Assembly: GCF_001644665.1 (NCBI RefSeq)
Contig: NZ_CP011393.1
Coordinates: forward strand, 1,758,001 to 1,822,000
Source: Fervidobacterium pennivorans
GTDB lineage: Bacteria; Thermotogota; Thermotogae; Thermotogales; Fervidobacteriaceae
Direction of reading: 5' to 3'
DNA length: 64,000 nucleotides
Shown here: positions 59,671 to 64,000 of the stretch, in pieces
Position numbering within the stretch: the first letter of the stretch is position 1
Layout of the letters: every line of letters begins with the position of its first letter
Position numbers and translations under genes: made by a program
The notes under the pieces: model-generated
The model's input: the letters and a program-made list of their open reading frames with translations, nothing else
What the model was told of the DNA's origin: nothing
Databases searched by the model: none

Positions 59671-60411
59671 CTATTCAGCCATAAGGTTTTTGATACCCCA
59701 TTCGAGCATCTCTGCGTGTTTTCGTTCGACGAAATTCGGGTCAGATTCGAGCTCATATGGGCTGAGTTCACCGTTTATAAGCCTTCTTATTTTATCGATG
59801 TAATCTCTCATTTTTTTCACACTATCATGGGAACCGTAATCACCATGACCTGGAATTACGTATTTCGCTTGTGGCATGCTATCTAAGGTCTTCAACCATA
59901 CGTTCAAGTTGCTGTCACTAACTATCTCTGGGTGTATATCATTAATCACACTATCACCGGTGATTAAGACTGATTCGCTAGGAATATATACATATGATGA
60001 GTCTGGGGTATGTCCTGGTCCGTGGATAAAGAGTATCTTTAAGCCATCTTCATATTCAAACAGGTCCTGAAAGAGTACATCGGGCAGTTTGGGTTCAGTG
60101 TACTCAATACCCAGACTCTCAAAATACGAAGCATCAAATTGCTCCATTTTTCTTCTTGTAAGTTCGTGTGCTAAAATAGGAACGTCGAAAGCGACATTTC
60201 CAAACGTATGGTCTGGATGGTAATGTGTATTAAAAACAAGGCTTATATTTTTCATCGTAAAGTCACGAACAAACTTTGCTATGCTCTTTGCCTTTTCTGG
60301 GAAAAGTGACGTATCAATCAAGACAACACCTTTTTTCCCTATGATTATTACGTTATTCGCAGCTTCTTCGTGCTCGATTAAATACACATTTTCAGTAACT
60401 TTTTTTACCAC
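59671..60411 (-). CDS. Metallo-beta-lactamase fold hydrolase
   Basis: About 246 residues of the MBL superfamily. The metal ligands are visible: HYHPDHTFGN (HxHxDH), GPGHTPDSS, ITGDSVIND and IPGHGDYGS. The group includes glyoxalase II, lactonases and others, so the substrate is open. GTG 60411 is preferred because GAGGTG lies 6 nt upstream; the open frame to 60468 would overlap the divergent csaB-like gene's upstream region. It stands alone. Confidence 0.85.
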   Translation of the reverse strand: MVKKVTENVYLIEHEEAANNVIIIGKKGVVLIDTSLFPEKAKSIAKFVRDFTMKNISLVFNTHYHPDHTFGNVAFDVPILAHELTRRKMEQFDASYFESLGIEYTEPKLPDVLFQDLFEYEDGLKILFIHGPGHTPDSSYVYIPSESVLITGDSVINDIHPEIVSDSNLNVWLKTLDSMPQAKYVIPGHGDYGSHDSVKKMRDYIDKIRRLINGELSPYELESDPNFVERKHAEMLEWGIKNLMAE

Positions 60412-60494
60412 ATCCAACACCTCGAACCAAGTTAAATTTGTGTTTTCAGATATTATCTTTCGAATCATATTTCTGCAAAGGAGCTGGTATTTCC

Positions 60495-61478
60495 TTGAAA
60501 GTACTGCTATCAGGTTACTATGGATATGGTAATTTAGGCGACGAACTAATGAGAATGGGAATGGAAGATTTTCTAAAAAGATACAAAATAGATTATACTA
60601 TTGCACTTCCAAAAAGAGTTAGCAAAGACTCTGTTTCACGTTTTAACTTGCTTGAAATCATAGGGGCTATATTTGACGCTGATGCACTCATATACGGCGG
60701 CGGTGGGCTACTTCAAGATGTAACAAGCACAAGAAGTTTTTTATACTACGTTACAACAATCTACATTAGCCTGTTAATGGGAAAGCCGGTTATACTGTTT
60801 GGTAACAGTTTTGGACCCGTAAAAAAGCCCCTCAACCGCTTCCTGCTCAGAAAGACCATAAAAAATGGTAAAGTATATCCTTTTCCGAGGGATTTGGTTT
60901 CTTACAGATACGCCAAAAGACTAAACAAACATACCGAACTCTCGTGCGACCCATCGGTTAGATACCTGGCAACTATTCAAACACTTCCTGAAAAAACATT
61001 TGAAGCGGTACTTGTGCCAAGAAAAGTAGAAAACATTGGAAAGTATGATTGCCTGAAAAGGCACTTTGAAAAGGTTATCGTCTGTCCGGTTCAGTACAGC
61101 GATGTTGAAACAGCCAAGAAAATAGCGCAAAGACTTGACGCAGAGGTTATTGATAACCCGAACGACATACAAAACGTTCTTTCAATAATTTTATCGTCCA
61201 AGTTTATCATATCTGAAAGGTTCCATCCCACACTTATTGCTGCTTACTTTGGCATTCCATTCATCTCATTGGAGAATTCAAAAGCAGAGAGGTTTTTCAA
61301 AAAATATACAGACAGAAGAGAGTTCTTTGCTAAAGATATGTTGGAGTTCCCGCAGAGGTATGAAAAAATTGTCTCAGCTCCTTTATATCTGAAAACGCAA
61401 ATGGATAAAGAATGCGAAGAATCGTTTAAAAAGTTGTATAAAATACTTATAAGAATCAAAACCTTAAACATAACATAG
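60495..61478 (+). CDS. csaB: Polysaccharide pyruvyl transferase, CsaB-like
   Basis: About 327 residues. The CsaB start MKVLLSGYYGYGNLGDELMR is clear and comes from TTG 60495 (AAAGGAG 11 nt upstream). ALIYGGGGLLQDVTSTRS, VILFGNSFGPVKKPLN, SERFHPTLIAAYFGIPFI and LEFPQRYEKI continue the family pattern. CsaB adds pyruvate to a cell-wall polysaccharide and thus anchors SLH-domain surface proteins. In Thermotogales SLH proteins link the toga to the wall, so the role fits by inference. A bidirectional terminator follows. Confidence 0.88.
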   Translation: MKVLLSGYYGYGNLGDELMRMGMEDFLKRYKIDYTIALPKRVSKDSVSRFNLLEIIGAIFDADALIYGGGGLLQDVTSTRSFLYYVTTIYISLLMGKPVILFGNSFGPVKKPLNRFLLRKTIKNGKVYPFPRDLVSYRYAKRLNKHTELSCDPSVRYLATIQTLPEKTFEAVLVPRKVENIGKYDCLKRHFEKVIVCPVQYSDVETAKKIAQRLDAEVIDNPNDIQNVLSIILSSKFIISERFHPTLIAAYFGIPFISLENSKAERFFKKYTDRREFFAKDMLEFPQRYEKIVSAPLYLKTQMDKECEESFKKLYKILIRIKTLNIT

Positions 61479-61481
61479 AAA

Positions 61482-61516
61482 AAAATCAAAGCCCCTTTGC
61501 AGGGGCTTTGATTTTT
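61482..61516. terminator. Bidirectional terminator between csaB-like gene and nuoF
   Basis: AAATCAAAGCCCC (61483-61495) pairs with GGGGCTTTGATTT (61502-61514) around a 6-nt loop. A-run and T-run flanks let it work for both convergent genes. Confidence 0.9.
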
Positions 61517-61552
61517 CCATTGCGATAAAAAGTAACGAAACCTAACAGAAAA

Positions 61553-63166
61553 TTATTTAACAGTTGCTTTCTTGGGCTTCACTTCTTTACAAAGTCCGAC
61601 TGCACACGTTTTATCTTTTACATGTGCAATGAATTCATCTCTGAAGTTGTTTATCAACGAAAGCAACGGCACATTAATGCTCTGCCCTAATCCACAGAAC
61701 GAGGCATCCGCCGTAACATAAGCTATCTGCTCAAGGTATTTCAAATCCTCTTCAGTTGCCTGGAATCTCGTCATTCTTTCAAGAATATCGCATGCAACTT
61801 TTGTTCCTTCCCTACACGGAGTACATTTACCACAAGATTCGTGTCTGAAGAATTCCATGACGTTCAAAGCGATATCCACAGCACAATGTGTATCATCAAT
61901 TGCAAGTATAACACCTGAGCCAAGGCTGACACCATAGTTTTTCATTGAATCATAATCGAGTGGTGTATCAAGTTTATCTGGTCGGATGAATGTTCCAGCT
62001 AGCCCTCCCGTTTGGACCATCTTCAATTCTCTTCCGCCTTTTATTCCTCCACCAAATCCATAGAGCACTTCTCTAACGGTAACACCCATGGGTAATTCCA
62101 CCATTCCACGCCTGTTAACATCCCCAGCAAGGCAGAAAACCTTTGTACCTGGCGAGTTAGGAGTTCCTATGCTTCTGAACCATTCCGCACCGTTCAGTAT
62201 TATCTGTGGAACATTCGCCAATGTCTCCACATTATTTATCACCGTAGGTTTGCCGAATAGACCTACCTGAGGTGGATAAGGAGGTTTCAACCTCGGCCTA
62301 CCTGCTTTACCTTCTATCGACTCGAGTAACGCAGTCTCTTCTCCACATACGTACGCACCAGCACCAAGTCTGACAGTCAAGTCGAAATTAAAACCACTGC
62401 CAAGGATGTTTTCACCAAGGAAACCGTATTCGTATGCGTCTTTAATCGCTTTTCTCAAGTTCTCCACGGAATTATAATACTCACCGCGTATGTATATGTA
62501 TCCTTTCGTTGCTCCAACAGCATATCCTGCTATAATCATTGCCTCGATTACTGTGTGTGGATCACCTTCCATTATCAACCTGTCTTTGAATGTTCCTGGT
62601 TCACCTTCGTCAGCGTTGCAGACTATGTATTTCTGGTCTGATTGAGCTTTTGCTGTGAACTCCCATTTCAATCCGGTCGGGAAGCCTGCACCACCACGGC
62701 CACGTAACCCACTTGCTTTTATTTCGTTTATGATTTCTTCGGGTTTCATTTGGAGCGCTTTGGAAAGCGCAAAGTAACCGTCTCTTGCAATGTACTCTTC
62801 TATGTTCTTGGGATCGATGACACCTATATTCCTTGTGACAATTCTATATTCTTTGACTTGGAATTTTTCACCGGGCTTTAGCTTAGATTTATCAACTGTC
62901 AAATCCCAAACCTGCCTACCTTTGAGTAAATGTTCTTCCACTATCTTTTTTACATGCTCTTTTGACTTGACGACGTAATAAACATCATCCGGTAGAACAT
63001 GCATAACAACACCATCGTATGCCCCTATTGCCACTGTTTCTAAAACACTCACAAGGGAATCGAGATTATAATCTTTTATCAATGTTCTCAAATAGTTTGC
63101 AAATTCTCTCGCTCCTAAAAGAATACTGTTACTATCTACAGAAACCAGAACGGTAATTGGTGTCAT
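61553..63166 (-). CDS. nuoF: NuoF-like NADH/FMN subunit (no C-terminal ferredoxin domain)
   Basis: A 537-residue flavoprotein subunit. A thioredoxin-like N-terminal part (residues 1-100) is followed by the NuoF core: SGLRGRGGAGFPTGLKW (FMN), GAGAYVCGEETALLESIEG (NADH) and HESCGKCTPCREGTKV, which with a later Cys binds a [4Fe-4S] cluster. The protein stops after CAVGLCKEVKPKK, where HydB-like paralogs continue into a 2x[4Fe-4S] ferredoxin domain. It overlaps nuoE by 4 nt. The partners could be an electron-bifurcating hydrogenase or other NADH-linked enzyme; not determinable here. Confidence 0.93.
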   Translation of the reverse strand: MTPITVLVSVDSNSILLGAREFANYLRTLIKDYNLDSLVSVLETVAIGAYDGVVMHVLPDDVYYVVKSKEHVKKIVEEHLLKGRQVWDLTVDKSKLKPGEKFQVKEYRIVTRNIGVIDPKNIEEYIARDGYFALSKALQMKPEEIINEIKASGLRGRGGAGFPTGLKWEFTAKAQSDQKYIVCNADEGEPGTFKDRLIMEGDPHTVIEAMIIAGYAVGATKGYIYIRGEYYNSVENLRKAIKDAYEYGFLGENILGSGFNFDLTVRLGAGAYVCGEETALLESIEGKAGRPRLKPPYPPQVGLFGKPTVINNVETLANVPQIILNGAEWFRSIGTPNSPGTKVFCLAGDVNRRGMVELPMGVTVREVLYGFGGGIKGGRELKMVQTGGLAGTFIRPDKLDTPLDYDSMKNYGVSLGSGVILAIDDTHCAVDIALNVMEFFRHESCGKCTPCREGTKVACDILERMTRFQATEEDLKYLEQIAYVTADASFCGLGQSINVPLLSLINNFRDEFIAHVKDKTCAVGLCKEVKPKKATVK

Positions 63167-63648
63167 TTCTCATCACCGCCCTTGAGGCTCTCGATAATCT
63201 CTTCAACTTTTTCTACTGTTAAATCGCCATAGTATTGGTCATTAATCATTATCACTGGAGACACCCCACACAATCCAAGACAACCGGTTTCTTCCAGTGT
63301 GAAGAGCCCATCTTTTGTAGTTTCACCGAAGTTCACACCGAGTTTCTTTTTCAAATACTCAACAATTTCCCGTCCTCCAGGTACATGGCAGGGCAAACTG
63401 GTGCAAACACGGATGATATACTTTCCTCTGGGTTTTGTGGAGAACATCGTGTAGAAGGTCAGCACTTCGTAGACCTTTGAAGGTGGGACGTTGAGTTCTT
63501 CAGCTATCATTTCGCCTACTTCAGGTGGTATGTAATGACTTTGGTAGTAATCTTGGACCTTATGAAGCAAGTAAATTAGTATATCTTGCTCTTCAAGTTG
63601 CTCACTTTTCAACTCATCGATGATATTTCTTAAAGTCGCGCGATCCAC
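63163..63648 (-). CDS. nuoE: NuoE-like [2Fe-2S] subunit
   Basis: A 161-residue thioredoxin-like ferredoxin subunit. The [2Fe-2S] ligands are CTSLPC (Cx4C) and CLGLC (Cx3C). The helical N-terminal region has YIPPEVGEMIAEELNVPPSKVYEVLTFYTMF, typical of NuoE/HydC. It passes electrons with NuoF. GTG 63648 has GGGGAGGGAAGG upstream and the gene overlaps nuoF by 4 nt. It lies after a terminator, so the pair has its own transcript or relies on read-through from the HydB-like gene. Confidence 0.93.
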   Translation of the reverse strand: MDRATLRNIIDELKSEQLEEQDILIYLLHKVQDYYQSHYIPPEVGEMIAEELNVPPSKVYEVLTFYTMFSTKPRGKYIIRVCTSLPCHVPGGREIVEYLKKKLGVNFGETTKDGLFTLEETGCLGLCGVSPVIMINDQYYGDLTVEKVEEIIESLKGGDEK

Positions 63649-63709
63649 ACACCTTCCCTCCCCGAAAGAAAATTAGAAAGCTTGCAAAAATCAAAAGGAC
63701 CAGTAAACA

Positions 63710-63735
63710 AAGGTGAGCCTCCCTCATAACGGGGG
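63710..63735 (-). terminator. Terminator after the HydB-like gene
   Basis: AGGTGAGCC-T-CCC pairs with GGG-GGCTCACCT (one bulged T), loop TCATAAC. On the minus strand it is followed by TTTGTTT. It separates the HydB-like gene from nuoE-nuoF. Confidence 0.8.
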
Positions 63736-63749
63736 CTCACCTTTCATTG

Positions 63750-64000
63750 TTACTTCGTAACGCTTCCCACTATTGCTGGCGTTACTTTGCTTATAGCTCC
63801 GAATCTACAAACTTCGATACAGCTACCGCACCTCACGCATGCTTCTTGGTCGATTTCGTGAACCTTTCTTACTTCACCGTGTATTGCATTTACTGGACAT
63901 ACTCTTGCACACGCGGTACAACCTACACACTTCTCTGAATCTATCACGTAGCTTATGAAAGCTTTACATTTCTTAGCCAGGCATTTCCCTTCTTTCACAT
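63750..64000 (-). CDS. C-terminal ferredoxin domain of a second NuoF/HydB-like protein, cut by the window edge
   Basis: 83 codons to the window end. Two [4Fe-4S] motifs are visible: CVGCTACARVCPVNAI and CVRCGSCIEVCRFGAI. The upstream residues VKEGKCLAKKCKAFISYVID match the segment that joins the NuoF core to the ferredoxin domain in HydB-type subunits, and align with HVKDKTCAVGLCKEV at the end of the downstream NuoF. The GTG at 63998 is therefore an internal codon, not a start. The full gene lies beyond base 64000. A HydB-type beta subunit of a bifurcating hydrogenase or related complex is likely. Confidence 0.8.
   Translation of the reverse strand, partial: VKEGKCLAKKCKAFISYVIDSEKCVGCTACARVCPVNAIHGEVRKVHEIDQEACVRCGSCIEVCRFGAISKVTPAIVGSVTK

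Noticed and set aside
63750-63998. Stand-alone small ferredoxin gene starting at GTG 63998
   Set aside because: The residues before the first cluster motif match the linker of HydB-type subunits, and the frame is open to the window end, so it is the end of a larger gene.
1-64000. CRISPR arrays, rRNA genes, prophage or integrated plasmid
   Set aside because: No regularly spaced direct repeats, rRNA-like sequence, or phage or plasmid genes were seen. The only repeats of note are the four IS copies.

Overview
The window looks like chromosome from a thermophilic bacterium of the Thermotogae, most likely a Fervidobacterium-like member of the Thermotogales. This rests on protein resemblance and gene order, not on a database search. 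The supporting features are a short DnaE of the Thermotoga type, a split glycine decarboxylase (GcvPA/GcvPB), CheX, the order glmS - clpX - tsaD, the order mtaB - PLP enzyme - DUF721 - gyrB, and NuoE/NuoF/HydB-like subunits. Genes are tightly packed, often overlapping by 1-20 nt. Strong Shine-Dalgarno (SD) sequences (GGAGG, GAGGTGA) let many starts be corrected inward.

Layout. 1-1444 (minus): DUF58 protein and the start of a membrane protein. 1636-6622 (plus): secreted WD40 protein, NUDIX hydrolase, an unknown protein, FliS, a small membrane protein and CheW, then tRNA-Val(CAC) and a terminator. 6857-19389 (minus): a long run headed by fliF-fliG, then an exonuclease, PIN-PhoH ATPase, an unknown protein plus a membrane-anchored SMC-like ATPase, pyrH, rbgA, cheX, a nucleosidase, an RluD-type pseudouridine synthase and a DUF5693-like protein. 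19517-26733 (plus): DUF177-rpmF-plsX-glmS, then clpX-tsaD and a divergent sliding-clamp paralog. 26689-30865 (minus): flgA-flgH-flgI-flgJ. 31012-36836 (minus): CBS protein, mtaB, PLP enzyme, DUF721, gyrB. 36838-38653 (minus): PfkB kinase, a degenerate ABC ATPase and a 51-aa protein. 38857-45187 (minus): glycine cleavage genes and an aspartate aminotransferase. 45270-56583 (minus): NAPRTase, a radical SAM protein, a secreted protein, rhomboid, YbaB, ApbE, AmrS, DnaE and Rpe. 56761-59663 (plus): PhoH, a PgpH-like HD protein and YbeY. The right end holds an MBL hydrolase (minus), a CsaB-like transferase (plus), and nuoE-nuoF plus the tail of a HydB-like gene (minus).

The main accessory feature is one insertion-sequence family: three full copies of about 1.05 kb and one 388-bp internally deleted copy. 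Each has imperfect terminal inverted repeats and an exact 8-bp target duplication. The transposase has two zinc ribbons and an IS6/IS240-like DDE domain. All four copies lie 1-4 nt upstream of the Shine-Dalgarno sequence of a minus-strand gene (flgJ, gyrB, gcvPA, ybaB), in the same orientation, with the transposase pointing away from that gene. This suggests either target choice near CCTCC-type tracts or selection for tolerated or promoter-supplying insertions.

Other points of interest: a DnaE whose conserved N-terminus extends upstream of the first canonical start, to an ATA codon correctly spaced from an SD; a DUF2007 domain fused in frame to GcvT across a complete internal SD and start; a second sliding clamp-like protein; an SMC/YhaN-like ATPase with a transmembrane hairpin and an unknown partner; and a PstB-like ATPase that has lost every catalytic motif except Walker A. 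No rRNA, CRISPR array or prophage was seen. No intergenic stretch outside the IS copies exceeds about 300 bases.
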